Assembly (NCBI RefSeq): GCF_000711875.1
Contig: NZ_JONM01000004.1
Span: forward strand, 248,001 to 312,000
Length of the DNA stretch: 64,000 nucleotides
Direction: 5' to 3'
Origin: Andreprevotia chitinilytica DSM 18519
Lineage (GTDB): Bacteria; Pseudomonadota; Gammaproteobacteria; Burkholderiales; Chitinibacteraceae
Below are positions 49,347 through 57,490 of this stretch, piece by piece (within the stretch, counting starts at the first letter, position 1; the number at the start of each line of letters is the position of its first letter). The translations under genes were made by a program, and so were the position numbers. A model generated the notes under the pieces. The model saw only the letters and a program-made list of their open reading frames with translations, ran no database searches and was not told where the DNA came from.

Positions 49347-49971
49347 GCCGATGACACAAACAAGCAGCGCTGCCGGCCGCGAAATCGACTGCTGGTTCGA
49401 CTTCGGCAGCAACTACAGCTACCTGAGCGTGATGCGCATCGAAGTCGCCGCCGCGCAGCACGGCGTTACCGTCGTGTGGAAACCCTTCCTGCTCGGCCCG
49501 ATCTTCAAGTCCTTCGGCTGGGACAACTCGCCCTTCGTGTTGCAAAAAGCCAAGGGCGACTACGCCTGGCTGGATATGATCCGGCAGTGCCGCAAATACG
49601 ATCTGCCCTGGAAACAACCGACCACCTTTCCCCGAGTCGCATTGCTACCCACACGGGTAGCGCTGCTGGGCGACGGGCAACCGTGGCAAGGTGAGTTCTG
49701 CCGGCGGATGATTCAGCTCAACTTCGCGGCCGATCAGGATATCAACACGGTCGAGGCCGTGAGCGGCGTGCTCACTCTGCTTGGTCTGCCCGCAGCAAAG
49801 ATCATCGAAGAGGCGCAGTCGGAGACCAACAAGCGCCGGCTGCGGCAGCAGACCGAAGCCGCTCAGGCCAAAGGCATCTTCGGCGCGCCGACGTTCTTCG
49901 TGCGCGGCGAGATGTTCTGGGGCAACGACCGGCTCGACGACGCACTGTTATTTGCAACTGAGGAGACTTGA
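49339..49971 (+). CDS. DsbA-family / 2-hydroxychromene-2-carboxylate isomerase-like protein
   Basis: This 210-residue thioredoxin-fold protein of the HCCA-isomerase (kappa GST) group has CWFDFGSNYSYLSVMR at residues 18-33, where the Ser replaces the CxxC of DsbA and binds glutathione. It also has WKPFLLGPIFKSFGW and GIFGAPTFFVRGEMFWGNDRL. HCCA isomerases act in naphthalene catabolism, but relatives without that pathway are common. It overlaps the CmcJ-like gene and is followed after five bases by a thioesterase. Confidence 0.83.
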   Translation: MSEPMTQTSSAAGREIDCWFDFGSNYSYLSVMRIEVAAAQHGVTVVWKPFLLGPIFKSFGWDNSPFVLQKAKGDYAWLDMIRQCRKYDLPWKQPTTFPRVALLPTRVALLGDGQPWQGEFCRRMIQLNFAADQDINTVEAVSGVLTLLGLPAAKIIEEAQSETNKRRLRQQTEAAQAKGIFGAPTFFVRGEMFWGNDRLDDALLFATEET

Positions 49972-49976
49972 CCCCG

Positions 49977-50417
49977 ATGCGAGAACCCACCGCGCTCGAA
50001 GCCCAATGGCTCGAAGAAGGCTTTGCCATCTGGCCGGCGCGGGGGCATTTCGTGCCCTCGTTCGCTCAGATCTATTACAAGCCCACCATTGCAGCCGCTG
50101 GCCCCGGCCTGATCTTCCGCCTCGAAGTTGCCCCGGCGCATTGCAATGGCTTCGACATTGCCCACGGTGGCTTCATTTCGACCATGGCGGATGTGTGGCT
50201 GGCCAACAATGTCGGGCACCAGCTACCCAAGGAAACGCGCTTTGTGACTTCCAGCCTGAGCGTGGATTTCCTGCGGCCGGTCAAGGCCGGCCAGTGGATC
50301 GAGAGCGAGATTGATCGCATCAAGCTGGGCGGCCTGCTGTGCCATGCCTCCGGCGCGATTTTGTGCGACGGCAAAGCGATTGCGGCAATGCGGGCGACGT
50401 TTGCGGTGATTGGGTGA
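49977..50417 (+). CDS. PaaI-type hotdog thioesterase
   Basis: This 146-residue hotdog-fold protein has AHCNGFDIAHGGFISTMADVWLANNV, with the His-Gly-Gly and downstream Asp motif of acyl-CoA thioesterases, then TSSLSVDFLRPVKAGQW. It probably hydrolyses an acyl- or aryl-CoA. ATG 49977 is preferred to TTG 49968, with GAGGAG about ten bases upstream. It forms a short operon with the CmcJ-like and isomerase genes. Confidence 0.85.
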   Translation: MREPTALEAQWLEEGFAIWPARGHFVPSFAQIYYKPTIAAAGPGLIFRLEVAPAHCNGFDIAHGGFISTMADVWLANNVGHQLPKETRFVTSSLSVDFLRPVKAGQWIESEIDRIKLGGLLCHASGAILCDGKAIAAMRATFAVIG

Positions 50418-50639
50418 GACTACACGCGCTGCTGTGCACACGGCCGGTTACCCGCAGCCGAGCTCAACCCCCGCTTTACCAACCCCAGATTTAGTCTGTA
50501 TAAATACTTTCTTCATATGAACAATGTCTTTCATCAAAATTGCTTTCGTGTGAGGGCTGTCGCAGTGCGCGGTCTGGGGTTTGCATTGCGCAGTGTTTTT
50601 TGGAGTTGTCTTCAAGCAAATACCACTGAGGAATCTGCC

Positions 50640-51167
50640 ATGAACAAATACTTCGCCAGTCTTTGTGCCTCCGTCACCAGTGCCATCATTTTGCTGCTTG
50701 CACCTGTTTCCGTCGCGCATGCCACACCCATGCTGCTGACCTGCCTCGGCAACACCAACACCAGCTATTCACCCGGCGTGACCAATACGACCGCCACAAC
50801 AACCCTCACTTACAACGAACACCTGACCCTCTGCCCCATACCGCTCCTCTTCGCCATTACCAGCGGGACGAATTTCTCAACCGGCACAATCACCACCTCC
50901 TGCACTGGCCTCGCCGGCCAGCCGTTCTCGACGACTTATGTCTGGAGTGATGGGGAAACGAGCGATATCACCTTCACCTCGAATCGGGCGGTCAAGGCGA
51001 ATGGGCAGAATCAGGTCATCGCGACGGGCACCGTGACTGCCGGCCTTGGATCGGGTTCTGCGGTGACGCGCACCATTACCTATCTGGATACAGACCTGCT
51101 CGCTTGTGAAAGCACTGGAGGGCTGCAATCGATCAGCGGAACGGTGCTGCTGGAATTCGGTATTTAA
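50640..51167 (+). CDS. Exported orphan protein
   Basis: This 175-residue protein has a Sec signal peptide (MNKYFASLCASVTSAIILLLAPVSVAHA, cut near residue 28). The mature part is rich in Thr, Ser, Gly and Asn with cysteines at four places, and looks like an all-beta secreted domain. No family was recognised. A frame open from 50517 exists, but the start at 50640 gives a normal signal peptide, and GAGGAA is about nine bases upstream. The preceding 220 bases hold no clear feature. Confidence 0.6.
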   Translation: MNKYFASLCASVTSAIILLLAPVSVAHATPMLLTCLGNTNTSYSPGVTNTTATTTLTYNEHLTLCPIPLLFAITSGTNFSTGTITTSCTGLAGQPFSTTYVWSDGETSDITFTSNRAVKANGQNQVIATGTVTAGLGSGSAVTRTITYLDTDLLACESTGGLQSISGTVLLEFGI

Positions 51168-51210
51168 CGCATGCAGGGGGCGGCGTTGCCTGCCCCCTCT
51201 CCCGTTGCTG

Positions 51211-52242
51211 CTACGCCTGCAATACCGCGGCGCGAAGCACCCCAGCCACCTTCCCCACCGCTGCCGCATCCACCGCCCAATGCGTCACCAGCCGCATCAC
51301 GCCATCCTCGGGTGGATTGGCTTTGATGCCGGCTGCCAGCAAATCCGCCATCAGCTGCGGCACATCGATTTCTGCCGCCACATCGAACCACACCATATTG
51401 ATATCCAGCTGATCGCGCCGAACGCGAATGCCCGGCAACCCGTCCAGCAAGTCGGCCAGCAACTTGGCATTGGCGTGATCCTCGCCCAGCCGCAGGCGCA
51501 TCTCGTCGATGGCGAGCAAGCCCGCTGCGGCCAGCATGCCGGCTTGCCGCCAGCCACCCCCCAGCAACTTGCGCTTCTTGCGGGCGACCTCGATGAAATC
51601 GGCCGGGCCGGCCAGGATCGAGCCGATGGGTGCAGCCAGCCCTTTGGATAAGCAGAACATCACCGTATCCGCACAAGCCGTGATCTCGCGGGCATCGACA
51701 TTCAGCGCCGTGGCCGCATTGAACAGCCGCGCGCCGTCCAGATGCACCGGCAGGCCAGCGGCTTTGGCTGCGGCGTGGCAAGCCTGCATATTGGCGAGTG
51801 GCAACGCCCGGCCGTTGGAGTGGGCGTTTTCCAGGCAGACCAGACCGGTCTTCGGCAGATGGATATCGCCAGCCGGGCGCACGCGGCGGGTGATGTCTTG
51901 CGGATCAAGCTCGCCGAGCCGGGTCGGCACCGGCCGCAGATTCACCCCTGCAATCACTGCTGCTGCACCGACCTCGTGCCAGACGATGTGCGTCTCCTCC
52001 CCCAGAATCACCTCATCGCCGCGGTCGCAATGCGTGAACAGCGCCAGCTGGTTGCCAAAGGTGCCGGTCGGCACGAACAGCGCGGCCTCCTTGCCGACGA
52101 GCTCCGCTGAGCGGGCTTCGAGCCGGTGCACGGTGGGGTCATCGCCGTAGACATCATCGCCGACCTCGGCGGCAGCCATTGCAGCGCGCATGGCTGGGGT
52201 GGGTGGGGTAACGGTGTCACTGCGCAGATCGATCCAGTTCAT
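51211..52242 (-). CDS. ltaE: Low-specificity L-threonine aldolase
   Basis: This 343-residue PLP enzyme splits L-threonine or allo-threonine to glycine and acetaldehyde. It starts NWIDLRSDTVTPPTPAMRAAM, the family signature. GDDVYGDDPTVHRLE, FVPTGTFGNQLAL and the PLP-lysine motif FCLSKGLAAPIGS are present, with HLDGARLFNA just before. ATG 52242 gives this conserved start; an extra nine codons upstream are unlikely. It supplies glycine, and the glycine-cleavage genes are 10 kb away, but no operon link exists. Confidence 0.92.
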   Translation of the reverse strand: MNWIDLRSDTVTPPTPAMRAAMAAAEVGDDVYGDDPTVHRLEARSAELVGKEAALFVPTGTFGNQLALFTHCDRGDEVILGEETHIVWHEVGAAAVIAGVNLRPVPTRLGELDPQDITRRVRPAGDIHLPKTGLVCLENAHSNGRALPLANMQACHAAAKAAGLPVHLDGARLFNAATALNVDAREITACADTVMFCLSKGLAAPIGSILAGPADFIEVARKKRKLLGGGWRQAGMLAAAGLLAIDEMRLRLGEDHANAKLLADLLDGLPGIRVRRDQLDINMVWFDVAAEIDVPQLMADLLAAGIKANPPEDGVMRLVTHWAVDAAAVGKVAGVLRAAVLQA

Positions 52243-52346
52243 GGGTGTGCCCTCTTTGGTATGCCACAAGGGTAACTGCTGCGGGGGCGAATTCAGTACT
52301 GCGGATCATCCTAAGCGGTGGTTCCTGATCCCGCACACGCTGTTTT

Positions 52347-52550
52347 CTCCCCTCGCCCTCGCGTGCAAGGCTTTAGCCTTGCTCAGCTATTAGTGGGAGA
52401 GGGGCCGGGGGTGAGGGTCGCGCAATCTTCTGCGTCCTAATTAAAGCACCCTCACCCTAACCCTCTCCCACAAGTGGGAGAGGGAACAAAAGTCCGCTCA
52501 CGCACAAAACTTAAAGCCTTGCACGCGGGGGCGAGGGGACAAAATATTGT
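52347..52550. repeat. Composite of GC-rich inverted repeats
   Basis: The region 52347-52550 contains TCCCCTCGCC, then the 23-mer GGGAGAGGGGCCGGGGGTGAGGG at 52395-52417, which recurs at 54528-54550. The inverted pair CCCTCTCCCACAAGTGGGAGAGGG follows within 52450-52490, and AAGCCTTGCACGCGGGGGCGAGGGGA near the end mirrors CTCGCCCTCGCGTGCAAGGCTT at the start. It has no gene. This type of repeat is widespread in proteobacterial intergenic DNA. Confidence 0.6.
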
Positions 52551-52566
52551 GGCTGTGCCTAAACCT

Positions 52567-52603
52567 CGTAGGGCGCAATGCCCTGCGGGGATTACGCCCT
52601 ACG
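52567..52603. repeat. Palindromic CGTAGGGCG repeat, copy 1
   Basis: CGTAGGGCG (52567-52575) and CGCCCTACG (52595-52603) flank 19 bases. Related palindromes are at 56048-56135 and 57139-57173. The remaining bases up to 52711 show no feature. Confidence 0.55.
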
Positions 52604-52711
52604 AATGATTGATGACGTCTTCGCGCTTCCAAGACTCACCCCCCCACCAACCCCATGCCAACGGAATTCCCACGTTAGAATCCCCCCACCCTCGTCTCTA
52701 CCAAATCCACC

Positions 52712-53509
52712 ATGCCCGACGCCCTGCCGCTGTGCGCCCGCCTGCCCATCGCCATCCACATCGAACCCCTGCTCGCCGCCTTGGCGCGTGTGCCGGCCGA
52801 TGCGTGGCAGCCGCATTTCAACACCGGCTATTTCAGCGGCGACTGGAGCGGCGTGGCGTTGATTGCGCCAGCGAATGCGGTGCTCGAATTGGCCCCCGGC
52901 AGCGGCGAACCCAAGCCGACCAAAGTGTTTGCGGGTGACCCGGCATGGCAGGCCGCGCTCAATCAGATCGATGCGCCCATCCGCAGCGCCCGCCTGCTGC
53001 GCTTGGGGCCGGGGGCGGCGATTCGGGAGCATGCCGATTTCGACTTGGCCGGCCCGGATAGCGATCTGCGTATCCACCTGCCGCTGCGCAGTCATGAAGC
53101 GGTCGAATTCCTGCTCGAAGGCCATCTAGTGCCCATGCGGCCGGGCGAGTGCTGGTTTCTGGATTTGTCCCGCCCGCACCGGGTCGACAACCCCAGCCCG
53201 CATGACCGGATTCATCTGGTGCTCGATTGCCAGCGCAGCCCGTGGTTGCTGCAAGCCATCGCGGCCGGTGCACCGACCACGCCAACGCTCGGCCTGAGCC
53301 GGGGCCGGCGTGCCTTTGCAGAATTTCAGGCGTTGATCGCGGCAGATGCCAACCTTGCCGATGCGCTGCTCGCGATCGAAGAGCACAAGCAATTCATCGA
53401 AACCGTAGTGGCACTCGGCCAGCAGCACGGCCACGCCTTCAGTGAGGAAGACGTGCAATCCGTGATGCGACAAAGCCGCCAACGCTGGCAACAACAATGG
53501 ATGGCCTGA
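52712..53509 (+). CDS. Aspartyl/asparaginyl beta-hydroxylase-like protein
   Basis: This 265-residue protein has a 2-oxoglutarate/Fe(II) hydroxylase core of about residues 70-180: LGPGAAIREHADFD gives the His-x-Asp metal site, LRIHLPLRS the 2-OG-binding segment, and HRVDNPSPHDRIHLVLD the distal His. This is the Asp/Asn beta-hydroxylase (cupin-like) pattern. The C-terminal part is helical and unique. It ends three bases before the sulfotransferase gene, suggesting joint action on one molecule. Substrate unknown. Confidence 0.8.
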   Translation: MPDALPLCARLPIAIHIEPLLAALARVPADAWQPHFNTGYFSGDWSGVALIAPANAVLELAPGSGEPKPTKVFAGDPAWQAALNQIDAPIRSARLLRLGPGAAIREHADFDLAGPDSDLRIHLPLRSHEAVEFLLEGHLVPMRPGECWFLDLSRPHRVDNPSPHDRIHLVLDCQRSPWLLQAIAAGAPTTPTLGLSRGRRAFAEFQALIAADANLADALLAIEEHKQFIETVVALGQQHGHAFSEEDVQSVMRQSRQRWQQQWMA

Positions 53510-53511
53510 CC

Positions 53512-54501
53512 ATGGCGACCCTGATCCCCAACGCGCTGGATTTTCACGACTGGCTACCGATTCGCACCCGGCTGGATGCCGAAGGCTGGCGTATCGACTG
53601 GGCTCGCTTCGGCACGCAGCCGCTGGCTGAGCCTTTCTTTCGCGACAGCACTGAGCTGGCACTGCGGCGGCCGTTCAACCAAGTTTTCCGGCGCGATACC
53701 GCCATCGATGCCTTGCTGGATTGGCAGCAACGCAGCCCCGGCATCGCCCCGACCGCGTTCGTTTTCCACGCCTCGCGCTGCGGCTCCACGCTGATTGCCC
53801 GCATGCTGTCGCGCCTGCCCGGCTACACCGTGCTCTCCGAACCGTCCCCGCTGGATGCCCTGCTGCGGGCGCACTACACCACGCCGCCCATCGCCGCCGA
53901 CCAGCCCACGCTGATCCGCGCCATGCTCTCCGCCTATGGCCAGCGCCGCCGTGGCACCGAGCGGGCGCTGGTGGTGAAGCTGGATGCCTGGAACATCTTC
54001 GAGCTGCCCTTGCTGCGCCAATGCTTCCCCACCACGCCGTGGCTGTTTCTCTATCGCGACCCGCTGGAAATCGTCGTCTCGCAAATCCGCCAGCCGGGCA
54101 TGCATCTGGTGCCGGGCCTGATTGGCGCAACGCCGCTGGCCTTCCCGCAGGATGAGGTCAACGCCATGTCCCACCCCGAATTCGTCGCCCGCACCATCGG
54201 CCGCATGCTGGCGGCAGGGTTGGAGCAGTGCCGGGCGCATGGCGGGCTGGCGGTGAATTACGACGAGTTGCCCGATGGGGTCACCGGCCGTCTGGCGAGC
54301 TTCTTTGGTTTGGCCGAGTCCGATTTACCGATCGCACAGGACGGCAGCCGCCACAACGCCAAGCACCCGCATCAAGTGTTCCAATCCGACCGCGATAGCA
54401 AACACCGCGACGCCAGCGACGAAATTCGCGCCGCGGTGGATCAATGGGCGCGGGGGCCGTATGCCGAGCTGGAAGCGTTGCGGTTGGCCAGGGTTTTGTA
54501 G
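53512..54501 (+). CDS. Sulfotransferase-family protein
   Basis: This 329-residue protein has the PAPS 5'-phosphosulfate-binding loop FHASRCGSTLIARML at about residues 88-102 and the 3'-phosphate-binding segment FLYRDPLEIVVSQIRQP near residue 185. These mark a P-loop sulfotransferase of the bacterial Sulfotransfer family. ATG 53512 is preferred over ATG 53497, which lies inside the hydroxylase gene. The pairing with an Asp/Asn-hydroxylase-like gene suggests hydroxylation and then sulfation of a peptide or metabolite, which is inferred from context only. Confidence 0.82.
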   Translation: MATLIPNALDFHDWLPIRTRLDAEGWRIDWARFGTQPLAEPFFRDSTELALRRPFNQVFRRDTAIDALLDWQQRSPGIAPTAFVFHASRCGSTLIARMLSRLPGYTVLSEPSPLDALLRAHYTTPPIAADQPTLIRAMLSAYGQRRRGTERALVVKLDAWNIFELPLLRQCFPTTPWLFLYRDPLEIVVSQIRQPGMHLVPGLIGATPLAFPQDEVNAMSHPEFVARTIGRMLAAGLEQCRAHGGLAVNYDELPDGVTGRLASFFGLAESDLPIAQDGSRHNAKHPHQVFQSDRDSKHRDASDEIRAAVDQWARGPYAELEALRLARVL

Positions 54502-54527
54502 TTGTTTGTCTCCCCTCGCCCATTTAT

Positions 54528-54550
54528 GGGAGAGGGGCCGGGGGTGAGGG
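54528..54550. repeat. Second copy of the 23-mer GGGAGAGGGGCCGGGGGTGAGGG
   Basis: Identical over 23 bases to 52395-52417, and preceded by TCTCCCCTCGCC, the inverted partner found in the first block. Confidence 0.6.
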
Positions 54551-54697
54551 GGCCTGCGACGTGCTGCTTCCTTACCCCTGATCTTCTTCACCCTCTTCCG
54601 CCAATCGCGCGTGCTTATCCTGCCCAGCTGGTTTGCAGTGACCATGCCAACGTCCTATCTTGATGCTGGCGTTGGACGAACCAACAAGCAGGATGGC

Positions 54698-56017
54698 GAT
54701 ATGGCTAACAGTGGCAAGAGTGGAAGCACAAAATGGGCTGATCTTTTCGCGAAGCCCAAACCCACGCAGCAAGGTGGCGCGAGCACGGCAAGTGGCAGTG
54801 GCGCTGCCAAGCATCCAGCTGCGGCCGGAGCAGGAGCCGCGGCCAGTGCCAAGCCAGTCGCCGCCGCAAGGCCTCAATCCCCGCCACGTGTGCAAGCACA
54901 GCCCCAACCCCAACCTGCGGAAGGGGATTGGGCCAAACGGGCCAAAGCACCTGTAACGGCGTCAGCTGCGGCTGCTGGAGCGGGAGCGGCCCAAGCAGGC
55001 ACCGCTGCAAAACCCGGCGCCGCAAAAACCCCGGAAAGTGCGAAGCCAGCGGGGAGAGTCGCGAGCGGCAGTGCTGCCGGTCTTGGCCCCAAACCTGAAT
55101 CACCCGGTAGGCCCAAAGCAGTCGCAGCAGCGGCTGCTTCCATATCCACCCCCTCCGTCACCGATTCCCCCCATCATTCCCCGGGGTTTGGCGCGATTGG
55201 CGGCGGTGGTGGTGGTGGTGGTGGTGGTGCGGCCGGTAGCGGAAGCGGCTCCGGATGGGCCGCCTTCGCTGCAGCCCAGCGAAACAAGCATGCGGCGGCA
55301 GCGGCGGCCACGGAAGCGGCGGGTTCAGGTAGTCAGCTGTCTGACATGAGCCCCCATCATCGGGCCGCAACTGTTCCGGCTGCGGCGGCCGCAGCGGCCG
55401 GTTCCTCCAAGCCCGAAGACAAGCGTGCCGCGCACGCACACTTGGGCGCTGCAGCGGCAGCATCTGCTCCGGCTGGAGACGATGGGTGGAGTACGGTCGC
55501 GAGCGCACCGCGGAAACTCATGCCCAAAGGCCCGGCCCAGGTGAAACCCGGAAGCGCGACCGACGTTCACCCGGTAGTCGAAGAGGCGGGACATCCGTTT
55601 GGCTTTACCAGCGAAGATCGTTATCGCGCGTTGACCCGACCATTGGCGCAAGCCAATCGCGACAAGGTTGTCTTCACGCGCGGTAGCTCCGTCACCGGCT
55701 ATGGTTTCAATTCCGGACAAAGGTTTGGGGAGCACAGCGATTACGATATCGGCGTGGCAAATCCAAAAAGGAAAGGCGCTCCTGGTTTTGCTCGGACTAA
55801 GGAAGAGGTCGCCGAGAATCAGCAAATCGAGCAAGCGTTTCGTGCGGCTGGTAATAAAAAGGCTAGCGTCAAATACTTCACCTACGTGCCGCAGGGGGCG
55901 CTGGTGCGTCGTCATTCCACAGAGCTGAGTCCTGCAAGCGGAGCCGCTGCGGGTGGCGGAGCCGCAGCCGCTGCAGGTGCCGGTGCTGGCAAGAAGGGAG
56001 GGGGGAGCAACGGTTGA
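54698..56017 (+). CDS. Ala/Gly/Pro-rich protein with nucleotidyltransferase-like C-terminal motif
   Basis: This protein of about 439 residues has no close family recognised. About residues 1-275 are low complexity: Ala, Pro, Gly, Ser and Lys, with a Gly run of ten near residue 170. A structured domain at about residues 290-410 follows, with FTRGSSVTGYGF then GEHSDYDIGVANP. The G-S...D-x-D spacing matches the nucleotidyltransferase (Pol-beta-like) active site. The tail is again Ala/Gly rich. The start is uncertain: ATG 54698 with AGGA upstream, or ATG 54641. It has no signal peptide. It might be a secreted effector or toxin, but nothing shows this. A shadow frame on the other strand has equal low complexity. 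Confidence 0.6.
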   Translation, partial: DMANSGKSGSTKWADLFAKPKPTQQGGASTASGSGAAKHPAAAGAGAAASAKPVAAARPQSPPRVQAQPQPQPAEGDWAKRAKAPVTASAAAAGAGAAQAGTAAKPGAAKTPESAKPAGRVASGSAAGLGPKPESPGRPKAVAAAAASISTPSVTDSPHHSPGFGAIGGGGGGGGGGAAGSGSGSGWAAFAAAQRNKHAAAAAATEAAGSGSQLSDMSPHHRAATVPAAAAAAAGSSKPEDKRAAHAHLGAAAAASAPAGDDGWSTVASAPRKLMPKGPAQVKPGSATDVHPVVEEAGHPFGFTSEDRYRALTRPLAQANRDKVVFTRGSSVTGYGFNSGQRFGEHSDYDIGVANPKRKGAPGFARTKEEVAENQQIEQAFRAAGNKKASVKYFTYVPQGALVRRHSTELSPASGAAAGGGAAAAAGAGAGKKGGGSNG

Positions 56018-56047
56018 TCGACGCGATCACCCATCAGGCCAGCGAAC

Positions 56048-56135
56048 CGTAGGGCGGGTTGCGTAACCTGCCGCATGGGTGATCTGCCACGGCATGGTCC
56101 GGCGGGTTACGCCCCGGGGGCTAATCCGCCCTACG
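56048..56135. repeat. Palindromic CGTAGGGCGG repeat, copy 2
   Basis: CGTAGGGCGGGTT at the left and AATCCGCCCTACG at the right flank GC-rich inner inverted pairs. It lies between the Ala-rich gene and the convergent beta-lactamase gene. Confidence 0.6.
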
Positions 56136-56146
56136 ACTGCATCGCC

Positions 56147-57037
56147 TCAACGCCCCGCCCAATCCGCAACCACCCGCGCCGCTGCCGCAATCACATCATT
56201 GCGCGCTTTGCCATCCTTCTCGCGCAGCGTGGTATAGATCGCGATCACGATTGGCGCACCCTGCGGCGGCCACACCACGCCGATATCATTCGCGCTGCCG
56301 TAATCGCCAGTCCCCGTCTTATCCCCCACCTGCCAATCTGCCGGCACCCCGGCCCGAATCCGCGCCGCGCCGGTGGTGTTGCCGCGCAGCCAGTCCTGCA
56401 ACTGCGTGGCAAGCGGTGGCGTCAGCGCATCGCCCAAGGCCAGCCGTTGCAAACTCAAGCCCATCGCCTTCGGTGTGGTGGTATCGCGCGGGTCGCCGGG
56501 GATCGCCGTATTCAGCGCCGTCTCCCACCGATCCAGGCGGAACACCCGATCGCCAATCGAGCGGGCAAAGGCCGTCACGGCAGCCGGCCCGCCCAGCAGC
56601 TTGATCAACAGATTGGCCGCCGTGTTGTCGCTGTATTGCACTGCGGCCGCGCACAGATCGGCCACCGCCATGCCCTCGCCAACATGCTTCTCGGTAATCG
56701 GCGAATAGCTCACCAAATCACCCTGCGCGTACGGAATGCGCTGTTGCAGCAACCCATCCACCTGCGCGCTGCGTGCCAGAATCGCCGACGCCAGCATCAT
56801 CTTGAACGTGCTGCAAAACGCAAAGCGCTCATCAGCTCGGTACTGCAACTGCGCGCCGTTGGCCGTGTTCACGGCAAACACGCCAAGTCGGCCGTTCAAG
56901 TCCGCCTCCAGCTTGGCAAACCGCGCCTGCATTGACGAGGGCCCATGCCCCTTGGCCGCCCAGCTGGAGCAAGCGGTCATGAGCGGGACAGCGGCAGCCG
57001 CCAGCAGGAATTTCCGACGATGTGGGGAATGATCCAT
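56147..57037 (-). CDS. Class A beta-lactamase
   Basis: This 296-residue serine beta-lactamase has all class A motifs: the active-site loop CSTFKMM (S-x-x-K, Ser at about residue 76), SDN in YSDNTAANLL, the omega-loop Glu in DRWETALN, and KTG in VGDKTGTGDYG. The N-terminus has twin arginines (HRRKFLLAAA) and a lipobox-like LMTAC, so it may be exported by Tat and/or lipid-anchored. It has a Cys just before the active-site Ser but no Cys after KTG. Penicillins and early cephalosporins are likely substrates; spectrum cannot be judged. ATG 57037 is chosen; GTG 57049 is in frame. No regulator gene is adjacent. Confidence 0.92.
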   Translation of the reverse strand: MDHSPHRRKFLLAAAAVPLMTACSSWAAKGHGPSSMQARFAKLEADLNGRLGVFAVNTANGAQLQYRADERFAFCSTFKMMLASAILARSAQVDGLLQQRIPYAQGDLVSYSPITEKHVGEGMAVADLCAAAVQYSDNTAANLLIKLLGGPAAVTAFARSIGDRVFRLDRWETALNTAIPGDPRDTTTPKAMGLSLQRLALGDALTPPLATQLQDWLRGNTTGAARIRAGVPADWQVGDKTGTGDYGSANDIGVVWPPQGAPIVIAIYTTLREKDGKARNDVIAAAARVVADWAGR

Positions 57038-57138
57038 CTTCAAACTCACTCAGGCTAAGAACAGGCCGCCTAATGTACCCGCGCCGCAATCGCCCCGTCA
57101 GCCTCCCGGTGCGTAACTAGTGCAACGCGCCAAGACGG

Positions 57139-57173
57139 GTAGGGCGGAACACTTGAAAGGCGTTCCGCCCTAC
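57139..57173. repeat. Palindromic GTAGGGCGGAAC repeat, copy 3
   Basis: GTAGGGCGGAAC (57139-57150) and GTTCCGCCCTAC (57162-57173) form a perfect 12-bp inverted pair with an 11-base centre. Confidence 0.65.
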
Positions 57174-57190
57174 AGGGCTACCTACCCCGT

Positions 57191-57490
57191 TTACTTCCGG
57201 TCTTTCTCCGTGAATTCCTTCAGTGCCTTGGCAGACCGCCGGGCATGATCGATTGCTGCTCGCCGTTCTGATGCAACGGCAATCCCCGACTGCGCCAGTT
57301 GATACGCGGCGGAAGCCGGTTCGACCAGCGCGGCCACGATCTGGAACAGCCGGCCTAACTCCGCAACGCTATCCATGCCATAGCTGGCAATTTCATCGTA
57401 GGTGTGACCGGTGCGCGACGGAGAAGTGTAGGCAAAGCGGGGGATAGGGCGTGGGGGTGGTGCGGGTGTACCTTGGGGTTGGTTGGGCAT
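57191..57490 (-). CDS. Small orphan protein behind a structured leader
   Basis: This 99-residue soluble protein was not recognised. The N-terminal third is Pro-rich (MPNQPQGTPAPPPRPIPRF), followed by two helices with many Ala and Glu (SVAELGRLFQIVAALVEPASAAYQLAQSG and ERRAAIDHARRSAKALKEF). AAGGAGG six bases before ATG 57490 is an excellent ribosome-binding site, which selects this start although the frame stays open to 57691. The upstream 215 bases are strongly folded and include a terminator-like stem. Composition suggests a helical small regulatory or stress protein, but the function is unknown. Confidence 0.65.
   Translation of the reverse strand: MPNQPQGTPAPPPRPIPRFAYTSPSRTGHTYDEIASYGMDSVAELGRLFQIVAALVEPASAAYQLAQSGIAVASERRAAIDHARRSAKALKEFTEKDRK

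Noticed and set aside
54572-55508. Minus-strand Ala/His/Arg-rich open frames
   Set aside because: They are complements of the low-complexity Ala/Gly/Pro codons of the plus-strand gene and have no start-site support.
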